Origin: Azolla caroliniana
Lineage: Eukaryota > Polypodiophyta
Direction: 5' to 3'
Assembly: GCA_043228905.1 (NCBI GenBank)
Contig: JBHGNT010000015.1
Coordinates: 186,001 to 250,000, forward strand
DNA length: 64,000 bases
Shown here piece by piece: positions 1 to 12,080 of this stretch. Below the pieces are notes generated by a model. The model saw only the letters and a list, made by a program, of their open reading frames with translations. It searched no databases and was not told the origin of the DNA. The translations under genes were made by a program, and so were the position numbers. Numbering within the stretch: position 1 is the stretch's first letter; every line of letters starts with the position of its first letter.

Positions 1-651
1 GTTAATACAAAATGTCAAAATGCAAGCACCAGAATCTACCACAAATCTGCCATCACTAACAGGTATAGTCAACTTGATAACAGGACATGTTACCCCAGAC
101 TCTAAACCGCCTCACAACCAAAAAATTGCAAATAATATATTCCCCATGAGAGTCTCTTCTGCGATGAGGATTGGACAACATTCAAGCCTATGATCTGCAA
201 TTGGGAATGACACCCAGCTCAATGTTTTTATTTCCACTAGATCAAAATAGGGCAAGGTGAACTCTTCAATATAGACCACTCATTGTCCAAAAGCTTGTTT
301 GCTGAAAACTATATGTCAGTTAAATTATCCAAGGTATGAAGTATCATGAACAGAAGTAAAGCTTCTGCAATAAGTTTGTAAAATCCAGAAAACATTTCTA
401 TAAGATATACATGTATTTTGATTGTACAGTCATATGCCCCATTGGGAACCTCTTAAATATCGCTATCAAAAAACCTAGCCGGGTTATTTCAAGCACTCCT
501 AAATACAGTAAGTCAGGCTTCTGTCTGGAAAAAACACTTGACCTAAACTGGGCCAAAACCTTGCAACGCATTTTTTAAAATAGTACTGGATGTTTCCCAA
601 TTTTCTACATTCCACATTCTGATAAGAGTTTTCTATACTCTCATAACGATT
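1..651. other. 3' flank of OEP64-like gene, no gene seen
   Basis: AT-rich sequence beyond the stop codon of the minus-strand OEP64-like gene. It probably holds that gene's 3' UTR and downstream DNA. I see no convincing coding exon, RNA gene or repeat. Confidence 0.4.
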
Positions 652-3600
652 TTAGTCAGACAACAGTTTCCTTAACCTCTTGGCACCATCAATAGCTGTT
701 CTGTTTGTCGGCTCCAAAACAAGGGCATATCTGAAGTCTGTAGACCAGAGAACCAAACGAAGGTTACATTTACTTTCCACATTAAAAATGCATTTCCTAA
801 CGAAATAGAAGTTCACTGAAACAACGTTATCACCTTCATTGGCTTCCTTATAGCAGCCAAGATACTCTCGTGCAGTAGCCCTTCTCAAGTAAGCTTTAAT
901 ATTCTGCATTTTTATAAAACAAACTTTTTATTTTTTATCCATGCAGAAAGTTACAGTCTGACATACATAGAACTTCAAAAATGCCAACCTTTTTATCAAG
1001 TTCAATGGCCTTACAGCAATCTGCCTCTGCTTGATGGTAACTGGAAGGATAGCACAACATATGAGAACAGAACACAAAACCCATCACAAGCCAACGAACA
1101 TGCCATACAAACAGAATTTAGCAAGTACTTGTATAAAGCTAGGTACGCTGCCGCACGATTGCTGTAATAGGTTGCATTGTCCTCATCACATCGGATTGCT
1201 TCTGAATAACTCTCAATAGCTACCTTAAAATCCTTTTTCTTAAATGCTAGATTTCCCTGTATAATGATAGTTGGCACTTAATAGGCAACAAATATAAGAA
1301 ACACAACATCTGAGACAACAATGAAATAAGCGCAAATAGGCACCACAGACTAGACTTTTGACCTTCTCTTTAGCACTCTCAGCATCATCTGGCCTCGGAG
1401 CTTCTTTAACCACTTCTTCTTTTCTATTTGGATAAGCCTTTACTTCCTTCTGTAGAACTGGGAAAAGGAGAGGTGTGGTATCCAGCAACATTCCATCAGC
1501 TCCATTTTTAGCGAGCAATGAGACAGCACAAGGGCATCCATCATGTTCTCCAATGGGGATGCTCACCTTAGCATACAGAGATATGAAATTTGTACAATTA
1601 AGAATTTTCCAAACACTGGGCCTCACATTAGTTAGAAGGCCAAAAAACAAAATGTTGCAAACTTGCTAGATATCTTAGTGTTGCAAAAAGTAATAGAATA
1701 ACCTTACATAGTACAAAATGTTTCTACTGATTCAAACCTGGGAACACTCTGAGCAATACCCAGCAAGTAAAGTTTATTGTAGTGTTTTTTCCTGCCTTTA
1801 ATCTATTCAATTTACCTGGCAACATCCTGACATGCTTGCAACACATAAGAGAGTGAATGCTTGATCCTTATAATCTGTTTGTACCAATTCTCTTACTGGT
1901 ATCTTTGGAGGTGGACCTGGAACTGTTGGCATAACTAGAACTCCATCATTCTGTGAATCAGAGAGGATGCATGAACGGCAGCACAAAGACAGAGTCACAT
2001 TTACATTATCTCAAGACCTACAGAGACCTTAAACCAAAAATATTGAAGTTGGGTATATTGTATACCATTAAAAGCTCATTCATCGCCAAACGGGCCTCAT
2101 TCCTCAACTTTAAGCATTCCGACACAAGCTCCGACTCTGTTTCTAGTGCTTCTTTGATGTGTTCAGACACCCCTGAATTTGAACTCTCTATAGTTTTTTG
2201 AATCCACTCCTCATGGTTTAGCTTGAATTCATGACTGAACAATTGAAAAGATACAAGAAATTCACTAACTCGAAATAGGACTTACAACGTCCAGGTCTAA
2301 CGATAGAAATGGTTAAGTCTGAAGAATACCCTTGAAGCAGTAGAAATGCATCCTTCAAAGATTTCAAAGCTGAATTACCACGTTCAGCTTTTCCTTTCTC
2401 TCCATCCACTCGAAAGCAAACAAGGGACATCCTAAGACTTGAAATCTTGGATGCAAAATACTCTCCAAGTTTCACTCGTGTTACCGCTTGTTCTGCAACA
2501 ATGCAAACCATAAACCCCTTTCTTAGATCTAAAAAAAAAGAAACAACCTGCATTGTCTAACATTGTGAAATTTGTTCACTCACTTCCAAATGCCTTCTCA
2601 GTGGCAGAAAGAGTTATCCACAGGTCCCTGTTCTGAGACGCATTAAGTAGGTTAAAGCAGTCTTCAGCAATAACAACTCGCTTGGGTAATTTAGCTTCTA
2701 AAGTAGGTTGTTGCAACATCTTGTGGCCAACTTTGCGCAAAAGCTCTGGATCCCTTGATAAACAACCTGAAAATTTTTGAGTAAGTAAAAAATTTGGGGG
2801 CTGGACATTCAAATCTAAAGAATTCTAATATTTCAACAATAGGGGTTAAGAATGCATACCAACAGTGTCAAGACTTTGGGAAACAGGAATCATCCCAATG
2901 GTCGACACTGCTCCATGAGAAGGTCTGAAGCCCAGAATACCACAGTATGCTGCTGGTATCCTCACCCCACCACCAGTATCTATGCCTGCACAAGGAAAGG
3001 GAAACATGTATTGTGTTAAACTCATGACTCGCGGCAAAGGAGTCATTTTGAGGACCCGATAACACATATTCTATGAAGAATCAAATGATTTTTCACAATG
3101 CAAAAAACTCTGGCATTATTTTATCATAACACAGTAGGTGAGACGCTTACCAAGGGCAAAATCAACTAATTTTGAAGCTACAGCAACAGCTGAGCCGCTA
3201 CATGGACCCCCAGGAACACGAGAAGCCATGGCTGGGTTCACAAGGGTTCCATAATGTTTATTTTGCCCATCAATGCTGTCAACAGAATGAAAGAAATGTA
3301 TATAATAACTAGCTCTTTATAAATCAAGCACAACAACATGAAAATAAGTCATAACTAACCTGTAAGCCATCTCATCCATGTGGGTTTTACCGATGCAAGT
3401 GGCTCCTGCTTGGATCAGGTTCATTACTGCAGTTGCTGTGCGTGAAGCAGATTCATGTGTCGCCTGCCAATCAGGGGAACCAAATCCAGTAACAAATCCT
3501 TCCACATCAAATCTGTTGATGAAAAAAGGAGATTTTCATGTTACTGTCCGGAAAAAATACGTTTAATTCTTTTTGAACATCTCAGTAATTTCAAGACCTT

Positions 3601-4373
3601 TGAAACATGAAGACCAATGCATTTGTCATCCAAATTAAAATGTGGAAATTTAGCATTGAAAAGAAGTAGCTTTGGAAGAGCTTAAACATCACAATTATGA
3701 CATACGACCAAGAATAGATGCATTATCGTCCAGATTAAATATCTTCGTCTATCTACATGCTGATTCAACAACATTGAATAATTAAATTAAATGCTGATCC
3801 CAAGAAAGGATGCATTATAAGTAATTACAAAAGAATAAAACACCAAATCTGTAGCACACAAGCAAGAAAGGATGCATCGCCATTCAGATTAAGTGGTGTC
3901 TTCCTAAGAATATAAAAAGATTTTGAGACCTTTACAACAAAGAATAAGATCAAATTTTGGAAGAGAAGAGAAGCGAGACACACGCACGCACACATGAGAA
4001 CTTACATGTCTGCAACCGCGAAGGTGAGAGAGGTAAGAGGTAAGGGGGCGGCAGGGGGGGCGGGTTGGGAAGGAGGGAGAAGCTCCAGGTACTTGATGAA
4101 GGCGTCTAAATCCGTGCTGTTGGGTTTCTTGCGGCGGGAGCGGGTGAAGATGACGGCGGTGCCAGCAATGCCAAGGCCCACAAGGAGGGCAGCTGCGGCT
4201 GCGGCAATGGCAGAGTACCATTTGGAGGCGGGGATCGGAGCATCGCTAGCAAGTACGAGAGTACCATCGGAGCCTTGGGTGGAAGTGGAAGTGGAGGTGC
4301 TATCAGCAGGAGCAGGGGATGTGGCAGCAGGAGTGTGTCTGTTGATGATGCTGGTCTCTCTTCTGAAGGACAT
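652..4373 (-). CDS. OEP64: OEP64/TOC64-like outer-envelope TPR docking protein (pseudo-amidase), multi-exon
   Basis: Exons on the minus strand are approximately 4373-4006, 3512-3360, 3275-3151, 2985-2859, 2768-2583, 2493-2285, 2235-2072, 1955-1817, 1568-1363, 1262-1145, 1043-990, 905-840 and 735-652; internal ones are approximate. The first exon encodes a Ser/Thr-rich start, a hydrophobic Ala/Leu/Gly membrane segment and basic RRKK, which suits an outer-membrane anchor. Next comes an amidase-signature domain ([12 protein letters not shown], then DTGGGVRIP). The nucleophilic serine of active amidases, expected in DTGGS, is Gly here, as is known for Toc64, so it is probably non-catalytic. The C-terminal exons carry tetratricopeptide repeats ([31 protein letters not shown]). 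The family docks Hsp90/Hsp70-bound preproteins at plastid (TOC64) or mitochondrial (OM64) outer membranes. Which organelle applies cannot be decided here. The stop is TAA at 652-654 and the start is the first ATG before the anchor. Confidence 0.9.
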
Positions 4374-4667
4374 GATGGAGAGACAGAGAGAAAGAGAAAG
4401 AATGTGTGTGTGTGTGTGTGTGTGTGTCTATGTGTGTGTGTGCAGTCGTTTGAGAGAGACGGGGGTGAATGGAGATGGAGATGGAGATGGAGATGGATGC
4501 TCTGCTGCTGCAAAGACAGAAACCCTCCTCTGCTCTTTCTCTCTCTCTCTCTCTTCTCTTCTCTCTCTCTCTCTCTCTCTCTCTCAAGGGTTTTAGCAGT
4601 CAGTCGCAAGCTGCGCGTATTTCCTCTCTGTATGTATGTATATGTATATATTCTTTCTTCGCTTATG

Positions 4668-4702
<35 letters not shown>

Positions 4703-4720
4703 TAGTAATTAGGTTTTGGA
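4374..4720. repeat. Microsatellite cluster in the 5' flank of the OEP64-like gene
   Basis: Just upstream of the minus-strand start codon lie (GT)n at about 4403-4442, a six-base ATGGAG-type repeat at 4471-4496, (CT)n at about 4535-4586 and another (GT)n at about 4669-4699. They occupy the expected 5' UTR and core promoter. On the sense strand these read as CA, CTCCAT and GA tracts. Confidence 0.85.
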
Positions 4721-6327
4721 ATATCTTCCTAGTTCTTTTACGCAGAAAAGGGCCAAACCAAGCAAGCAAAATGCCGCACACCCACGACTTGTCCAATGGG
4801 CCCAACAAATGTAAATTTGTAATGTAGCCGGCCGCCTATCATCGGACCTTCGGGGCCGAGACGCAGCAAACAAGGCACACAATGCATCCCCATGTTTATC
4901 AAATCTAGGCTAACCGGCTTCGAACACCTAGCTTCATGCGTTTGAGCCAATATGTAACTACTACTCTATTGTAGCAATTTATAGCCTTGATTATGTTATG
5001 AACTCATCCAATTCTGAAATGGCCTATTGAAGCCTTCATTCACTTTTAATTGTGTGGTTATATGTTGGTTCATGATTTTGCTTGAGCATATGTGGAAACC
5101 TCCATTTTGCGACATACTTCAATTAGGTTGTGGATCATGTTGTTCTATATGCATCTTTGAAATCGTTGAGGCCATTGAAATTTGACTCATGTACATTCAT
5201 CGTCTCGTGTTGTGACTTTGTGTGTTGCCATCATCGACATTATTTGTAGACTCGTTGTGACTTTTGGTTTTTTATAATTTCTTGTGCAACTCCGCTATAA
5301 CAAGCATGATTTTCTATTGAGATTGGCAAGCGACCTTTGGTTGTTTTCTAGTTGGTAGCTTGGTATTCTGTTATTGACAATGCTTTGACAAGTTGTCGTC
5401 ATGCAAATTGAATGTTGTTGAATGGCCTTTTGGTGCATGGAAATATTTTGTATGAGCATCTTAGTGTCCCATTATTGTTCAATATCATGTGTGGTGAAAG
5501 CGTTGATCATGGGGAAAATATGCAATTGGTTGTCAAAATCTTTTTACCATACATGTTGAGGAGAACATGTTATTGTCGAAACATTTGTTTTGGTTATGGT
5601 GAATTTGTTTATGCTTTCCTTCCCATATTATGATCATGTATGCCACTTAGTTATGCTTTTCATCAATGAGTGGCCCTAGATATCCATCAAGGGTTAACAA
5701 TGTGAGTGGAGTGGAATTAAGGTGCAGCGTTTATGTGAATCTTCATAGCGAGGTTGATTGAATCATCGCTCCAACTTTGTTGGTTTCAAGTTGTAGCATA
5801 TATCGTCTTTCATCTTGCTAGTTCAATTCAAATTCAAACATTCAAAAGGGTTGTGGCCATGAATTCAAGACAATGATAAAGACAACTTTCATCCTCATAC
5901 ACATGGTATGGATTTCAATGTACCTTACCTCGATCTTTGTCAAGCATGCCATACTTCGAGGGTACTATAAATCATGCCACAGTTTTCCTAAAACCATTGC
6001 CAGACACAATATGCCCATTGACACTCCCTAAATATATATCCACCATCAGCTACGAGCTACAAAACAATGCCCTCAATTCCAAACTTGTCCTCACTCCCCC
6101 TCTTTGTCGTCGTAGGTGAGTCTTGTTTCTATTCTTCTTGAAAAAATCTAGTGATGGAGACTCGAGTGGAGCTTGAGCCTTGTTATCACTCACTCTCTCT
6201 CTCTCTCTCTCTCTCTCTTTATTTTTATTTGTATTTCAATGATTGGGTAAACACCCTATTTTATTGTACACCAACTATCTCATGGGCCAAAATTTGGCCT
6301 TAGAAGACGTAAATATATATTTCTTTT
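4721..6327. other. Intergenic DNA, no gene seen
   Basis: AT-rich sequence with only short random reading frames. A (CT)n microsatellite sits at about 6186-6219. No further element boundaries or coding similarity are apparent. Confidence 0.5.
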
Positions 6328-6921
6328 TGTTGGGTAATGAATCGTCAATCCACAACAAAAGGAATACGTTGAAATACACAACTCGAAAACACAGAAAACA
6401 GTGTACATAGATTTAATGTGGAAACCCTAAAACGGGAGAAAAACCACAGAGAAAGGAGCTTCACTATACAATGGATATACAATGACGAGATCAGAGTACA
6501 ACATTCTTTGCACAAAGTGTAAACAACCTCGTAGGGCTCTTAGCGTATGTTGTTACTAAACACATCTATAGCGTCACTCGCTCTCACTACTTCTCTCATC
6601 CATGCTCTTCCTTGTTTTCTACATAACACAAACTGTTTGCCCTAAGTGTATTTATACTTATACCCTGCATGGACTAATTACAAATGTAGCCACTACTACT
6701 GCCATTCCTATTATTTTCTAATATTAATAATAGTCTTTCTAATCAACCGACTCATTTGTTGACTATTGGGTCGGTCCGACTTGTCGGCCTGGTCATCAAC
6801 TCTCTCTGAGTCGACTCCTCAACCGTTGGATCTCATCCGACCAGTTGGCTACTCCCTGTCTTCGACTGTCGACTCTCTCCGAGCAGTCGGCTCCTCCCAC
6901 TAGAGGGACATATTCCTAACA
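6328..6921 (-). mobile_element. Solo LTR (Copia-like), about 594 bp
   Basis: The segment begins TGTTGGGTAATG and ends ATTCCTAACA, the TG...CA pattern of an LTR. It is flanked by CTTTT (6323-6327) and CTTTC (6922-6926), a four-of-five-base target duplication. On the minus strand it has a TATA-like ATAAGTATAAATACAC followed by CTTAGGGCAAAC, and the same CTTAGGGCAAAC follows the TATA box of the Copia-3 LTR. No internal element sequence adjoins it, so it is probably a remnant of LTR-LTR recombination. Orientation is inferred from the TATA-like sequence. Confidence 0.65.
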
Positions 6922-6998
6922 CTTTCTATTTACCCTTAAGCCATAAAAGTATATTACAATAAAACACTTGGGTTTCAACCTTTCTTTGAATTAAGTGT

Positions 6999-7379
6999 TG
7001 TAAACGTAAGTGTTTGCGGAAGCGTAAAACAGAGAACAACAGAGAGAGAGAGAAAGAGAGAGCGAGAGAGACAGAGAGAGCAGGACACAATTTCAAAATT
7101 ATATTAAGACTCAGTGTTTACACATTGTGCTAAGTAGCACTATTTATACAAGTCCTCTTGGGACTGACAGAAGTACCATGTACTTCAATGCTCACACGAG
7201 CATCTGACACTTACTACGAGACTATAGATACCTAGTAGTCTATCCTATTCTAGGCTTCCGATTGGACTGCCGGTTACGGATTGCACACCGTCATACCGAT
7301 CCGTTTCGCCCGATCCGTCTCGCTTACCGGCTCCGGCTTATTCAGCCGATCCGGCTCCGGTTGAGATTGCCGCTCAACA
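6999..7379 (-). repeat. Copia-1 3' LTR
   Basis: It starts TGTAAACGTAAG and ends GCCGCTCAACA on the plus strand, matching 28182-28550. It contains a (GA)n tract at about 7039-7080 and, on the sense strand, a GTATAAATAG TATA-like box near 7140-7150. Confidence 0.93.
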
Positions 7380-10300
7380 CTCCCCCTCAAGCTCAACCTG
7401 AGGTGGGGTCGTAGTGTCGACCTCTGTGGCAGTCGGTTCTTTCAACTGACTCCTCCTGGCGTCACTCCGCCTTGCTCGCGCTCCTCGTCTGGTCCGGTCC
7501 CGTTTGCCGCGACCCCTTTGGTTCTGCGTGCCTCGACCCTCTCGGTCGGCATGTCTGCTAAATAGGCCCATCTCAGCACTCACGTTGCTGTGACTCCGGC
7601 GCTTGCCGATCCGTCGGTTCTCCCACGATGGCATTGACTTCCGCTATGTCCGTGTCCCCTTGGCCTTCAGTCGATCCGTCTCATCCGGATCCATCTGTTG
7701 ATCCGAGTCAGCTGTCTCCGACTCGTTCCAGCTCTTGTCCGAATCGGTACACTCCGATTCGACTTCCGGCTTCAGGCCTCTCACCACATTGGACCACTTC
7801 TGAGTCTTGGCCTTCTCCATGCTTCCCTCGGCTTCTTCAGCTGGTGAACCGAAATCGAATTCTTCATTCGACTCCGCATCATGGTCAGTACCGTCGTGAT
7901 GACCTCCGCACAACATGCACTTCTCTTCCTGAGTGCACAACTCTTCTTCACAGCCGCTTGCTCCGACCTGTTCGGATGTATCGACTTCCTTCGTCGACTC
8001 GGCTTCCTTCATCTTCTTGTCTCCTCTTCTTCCGGCTCTCCTCTTACCGACGGGTTCAACAGTCTTTTTGCCTTTGCCGGTTTCGGTAGAAACTTTGCCC
8101 TTGCTTCTCCCCCTCAAGTGCGGCACGTCAAGATGCTGAATACCAAGCATGTCGGTAAAGTGCTGCAACTTGTCCGATCCGAGTGGCTTGGTGAAGATGT
8201 CGACAACTTGCCGATCCATATGAACATACTGTAGGTCAACTTCACCGCTCAGGACCCGCTCACGCACGAAGTGGTAGTGCACCTCGATGTGCTTTGTGCG
8301 AGCATGGAACACAGGGTTCCTGGCGAGCTGCAGGCTGCACATGTTATCGCAGTAAATCGGGATCGGGGTCGGCACCTCGATCCGCAAGTCTCGCAGCAGT
8401 CGCCGAAGCCAGATGGCTTCACAAGTGGCAACGGTAGCGGCCCGGTACTCAACCTCAGTGCTTGACAAAGCCACTGTGGGCTGCTTCTTGCTGCTCCACG
8501 TAACGACCGCGCTACCTATAGAGAACATGTATCCGGAAGTGGAGCGGCGATCAGACGCATCGCCGGCCCAGTCAACATCTGTGTAACCGACAAGCTCTTC
8601 GGGTATACCTCGCCGGTATAGCAGTCCCCGGTCCTTAGTGCCGCTGACATACCGTAATATTCGTTGCACGCACTGAAGGTGCTCCACGGTCGGCTTCTGC
8701 ATGAACTGACTTACCATGCCGACCGGATAGCTGATGTCGGGTCGGGTGATGGTTAAGTAGATCAGGCTTCCGACAACCTGTCAGAACCGTTTCTCATTGC
8801 AGGCCGGTCCGGAGTTGGGACGGAGCTTCTGGTTCCGGTCCAGGGGTGTGGAGACAGGTCGGCAATCCGTCATGCCGAACTTATACAGCATATTCAACAC
8901 GTAATGTCATTGTTAGAGCAATATGCCGTCGGGGGTCCGAATCACTTCGATCCCAAGAAAATAATGAAGGTCCCCCAGGTCCTTCATTTCGAATGAGTTT
9001 GACAACTGGGACTTGACGTGGTTGATTTCGGGAAGACCCGGTCCGGTGATGACTAAATCATCCACATACAAGAGTATACATACCGGACCGTCAGAGCCTT
9101 GCCGGAGGAATAACGAAGAGTCCGACTTAGAGACAACAAATCCCAGCTTACGCAACCGGTGCGTGATCTTCGCGTTCCAAGCTCGGGGGGCTTGCTTCAA
9201 GCCGTAAAGCGACTTCTTCAGTCGGCATACCGCCGACTTGTTCATCTCCGAGTGAAATCCGGGGGGCTAAGTCATAAAGACTTCTTCTTCAAGCTCTCCT
9301 TGAAGGAAGGCGTTCTTCACATCCATCTGGTGAAGATGCCACCCCCTTGCCGCAGCAACCGCCAGTACCACACGAACCATCGTCATCTTCGCCACAGGAG
9401 CGAAGGTCTCCTCGTAGTCGACTCCGTGGGTCTGCGCGTATCCCTTCGCCACTAACCGGGCTTTGTACCGGTTAACAAAACCGTCGGCGTTGTACTTGAC
9501 CTTGTACACCCACTTGCATCCGATCGGTGTACAGTGATGGGGAGGATCAACTAGGTCCCAAGTTTCGTTGGCATCGAGTGCCCGCATTTCTTCGTCCATA
9601 GCGGCAGGCCAATTTGCGTCCTTTGCCGCTTCTACGTAGCTCTCCGGCTCACACACTTCTGTCACCTTAGTCATGTACACATAATGATGCGCCATGTATT
9701 CATTGTACCTGTACCGCATGACGGGATCCTTCTGGCGGGTTGATCGGCGCAACGCACCGTCACCTGATTTGAGTCCCTTCTTGGCCAGTTCGGTCTTCGT
9801 TGCCGAAGATCCGCCTTTTTCTTTTCCTGAGTCGGATACGCACCGATCCGACTCATCGTTGCCGGTTTCGAATTCCGGCATCTTCCTCTTCCCCTTCTCT
9901 TTGCGCGTGAACCGTTTCCTCGGTTCCTTGCGCGGGGAGAGCACGGTAGAGTCTCCACCACTTGCCGTCTCTACATCCGACTGGTCCAACCGACTCAGTC
10001 GCTCGTTCGGTCCACTCAACCGTAATGATTCCGGACTCTCATCTTGAGTCCTGGCTCCATCATCCTCTGCCAGGGCTGATTCAGGCTCACTGGCCTGATC
10101 TTCTGGCATTGGGTCGAGATCGGAAGTCGGAGTCGGTACAGAGTACCAGGATGCCGATTCATCGAACTCGACATCCCGGCTAACTCGGGCTTCCTTCGTC
10201 CGGGGGTTATAGCACTTATACCCCTTTTGCTCTTTAGCATACCCGACTAGGATGCATTTTTCCGATTTTGCATCCAACTTTCTCCGCTTCTGATCCGGCA

Positions 10301-11652
10301 CATGCACATACGCTATGCTGCCGAATATCCGAAGGTGTCTCAAGTTCGGCTTGCGCCCGAAATACAGCTCATGAGCTGACACCTTGTCACCAATGCGGTT
10401 TTGTATGTAGACGGCCGTCCGGACCGCCTCCGCCCAGTAGAACCGGGGCATGCTCTTCTCCTCCAACATTGTCCTTGCCGCTTCGACGAGTGTCCGGTTC
10501 TTCCTTTCGGCCACACCGTTTTGCTCCGGTGTGTATTTGCAGTTGAACTCTCGCCGAATTCCCTTCTGCTGCAGATAACTAGTGAATTGGCCGGAAAAAT
10601 ATTCCTTTCCGCCATCCGACCGAAGGCATTTGATCTTCCTCTCCGATTCCCGTTCCACCATCTTCTGGAGGCTCCGGAAACAGTCGAATACTTCGCTCTT
10701 CCGCTCAATGAGGTAGATCCAAGTATGCCGAGTATAGTCGTCGATGAAGGAGACGAAGTATCGGCTCCCGTCAAGGCTTACACTTTGTGTCGGTCCCCAC
10801 ACATCCGAATGGATGAGATCAAGCTTATTACGGCTCCGGTTCCGTTCGGTGGGGAATGGAAGCCAGTGTTGCTTCCCAAGTTGGCAGGCTTCACAAATTT
10901 CGGCTCTCCGGCCACTGAACTTCGGCAAACCGAAAACGACTTGTTTCGTTTGCAGAGCTTGAAGCCTCCGGTAGTTGACGTGGCCTATCTGCTTGTGCCA
11001 CATGTCGATGTCCAACTCGACCTTCTGTCGTTTCGCGAACAGAGCGGTGCCAAAGTCATTGGTGTCGAGGATAAACATCCTCCCGTCTCTGCGCCCTTGC
11101 GCAATGACTTTGCCCTCATCCTCAATGAAGCACCCGAGGTGCGTAAACCGCACCTGCATCCCCTGGTCGACAATCTGACCGACGGACACCAGGTTCTTCG
11201 TGATCGTCGGAACGTGTAACACGTTCATCAGCTTCCCTTTCTGTCCGACGTGGCTTAGAGGGACTTCTCCGACGTGCACGATTGGGTGAGGAGTGTCGTC
11301 TCCGGTTTCGACTACTCCTGGTTGATCCGGTCTCTCCAAAAAGGAGAACCACTCTTTGTGGCTCGTCATGTGGTTCGACGCGCCGGAATCAACATACCAC
11401 ACTTCCTCCGTTTCGGAAGTGGTCTTCTTCATTGAGTTTGCCTTGTGATTCATCACCAAGGCTGGCCCCTTACCGGCCTTTCCGGTTCCGGATCTTTCTG
11501 AATCGTTTGCGTAGTGCGAGTTTTGCCGGCCATCCTTACCGGTCTTGCCGGATCCGGATTTGTCCGAATCGGCACGCTTTCTCCAGCACTCGCTTTCCCT
11601 GTGGCCCTTTTTGCCACAGTACCAGCATTCCGTAGCGGATTTGTCTTGCCGG
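7374..11652 (-). pseudogene. Copia-1 polyprotein: zinc knuckle, protease, integrase, RT, RNase H and C-terminal tail
   Basis: This is the larger part of the Copia-1 gag-pol frame; the gag N-terminus lies beyond the Gypsy-1 insertion at 27324-28087. In order it shows a zinc knuckle ([14 protein letters not shown]), protease ([12 protein letters not shown]), the integrase zinc region and core (DVWGP, ending [13 protein letters not shown]), RT with YVDDLVITG and RNase H with a copia-type SSTEVEY. In-frame stops lie at 9267-9269 (TAG), 8913-8915 (TAA), 8907-8909 (TGA), 8781-8783 (TGA) and 7644-7646 (TAG), with no frameshift, so it is defective. After the normal RNase H end the frame runs on for about 240 codons, past the 7644 stop and through the polypurine tract. 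The tail is charged and has a CMLCGGHHDGTDHD segment that could bind metal. Confidence 0.9.
7380..7394 (-). other. Copia-1 polypurine tract
   Basis: Read on the minus strand the sequence is GAGCTTGAGGGGGAG, directly next to the 3' LTR, the usual plus-strand primer site. It is also in frame with the extended polyprotein tail and encodes ELEGE. Confidence 0.85.
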
Positions 11653-11657
11653 CTTCC

Positions 11658-12027
11658 TGTTGACCGGTCAGAGAAGGCAAATGGGAAAGCAAGGTCGGAT
11701 CGGATAAATATAGAAATAGGAATAGAATTATTAGGAGGGACGGATCCGGTAGTTGTAACCGATCCGGATCCGAACCGATTCGGTTTCGGTTAACGGTTGC
11801 CTAAGAGCACCGATTGTAATCTGGCCGGATGCCTATAAAAGGATCCGATGTTTTGTAATGAAGTGACGAAGAATTAATATAGTTTTGCTTATGCTTATTG
11901 ATCTTGTCTTCGTCTGTGCTTAAGTGTAATTATCATACGCGTGTATTAACATCCTATCCCTACCACCCCTTTGGAGAAGTGTCGGATAGACACCTGTGTT
12001 GCGGCTAGTCCAGCCATACATACAACA
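11658..12027 (+). repeat. Gypsy-1 5' LTR
   Basis: 370 bp, starting TGTTGACCGG and ending CATACAACA. A TATA box CTATAAAAG lies at about 11833-11841. Near the 3' end CACCCCTTTGG is followed by a small hairpin, GTGTC-GGATA-GACAC, that is kept in the other Gypsy LTRs. Confidence 0.95.
11833..11841 (+). promoter_or_regulatory. Gypsy-1 LTR TATA box
   Basis: CTATAAAAG within the LTR, the likely core promoter for the genomic transcript. Gypsy-2 and Gypsy-3 have CTATNTAAAGG at the matching place. Confidence 0.6.
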
Positions 12028-12048
12028 CTATTTTGGCGACCACGATTT
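12028..12048 (+). other. Gypsy-1 primer binding site region
   Basis: Directly after the 5' LTR the sequence contains TTTTGGCGACCACGATT. The same block follows the LTRs of Gypsy-2 (TGGCAACCACGATT) and Gypsy-3 (TGGCGACCACGATT). TGG is the expected complement of a tRNA CCA end. I do not assign the tRNA. Confidence 0.65.
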
Positions 12049-12080
12049 CCTGCAGAGTGCAGAGGACAACCGGGGGATGG

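Noticed and set aside
10401-11219. Plus-strand open frame of 272 codons opposite Copia-1 integrase
   Set aside because: The minus frame carries clear integrase motifs; this is a shadow frame.
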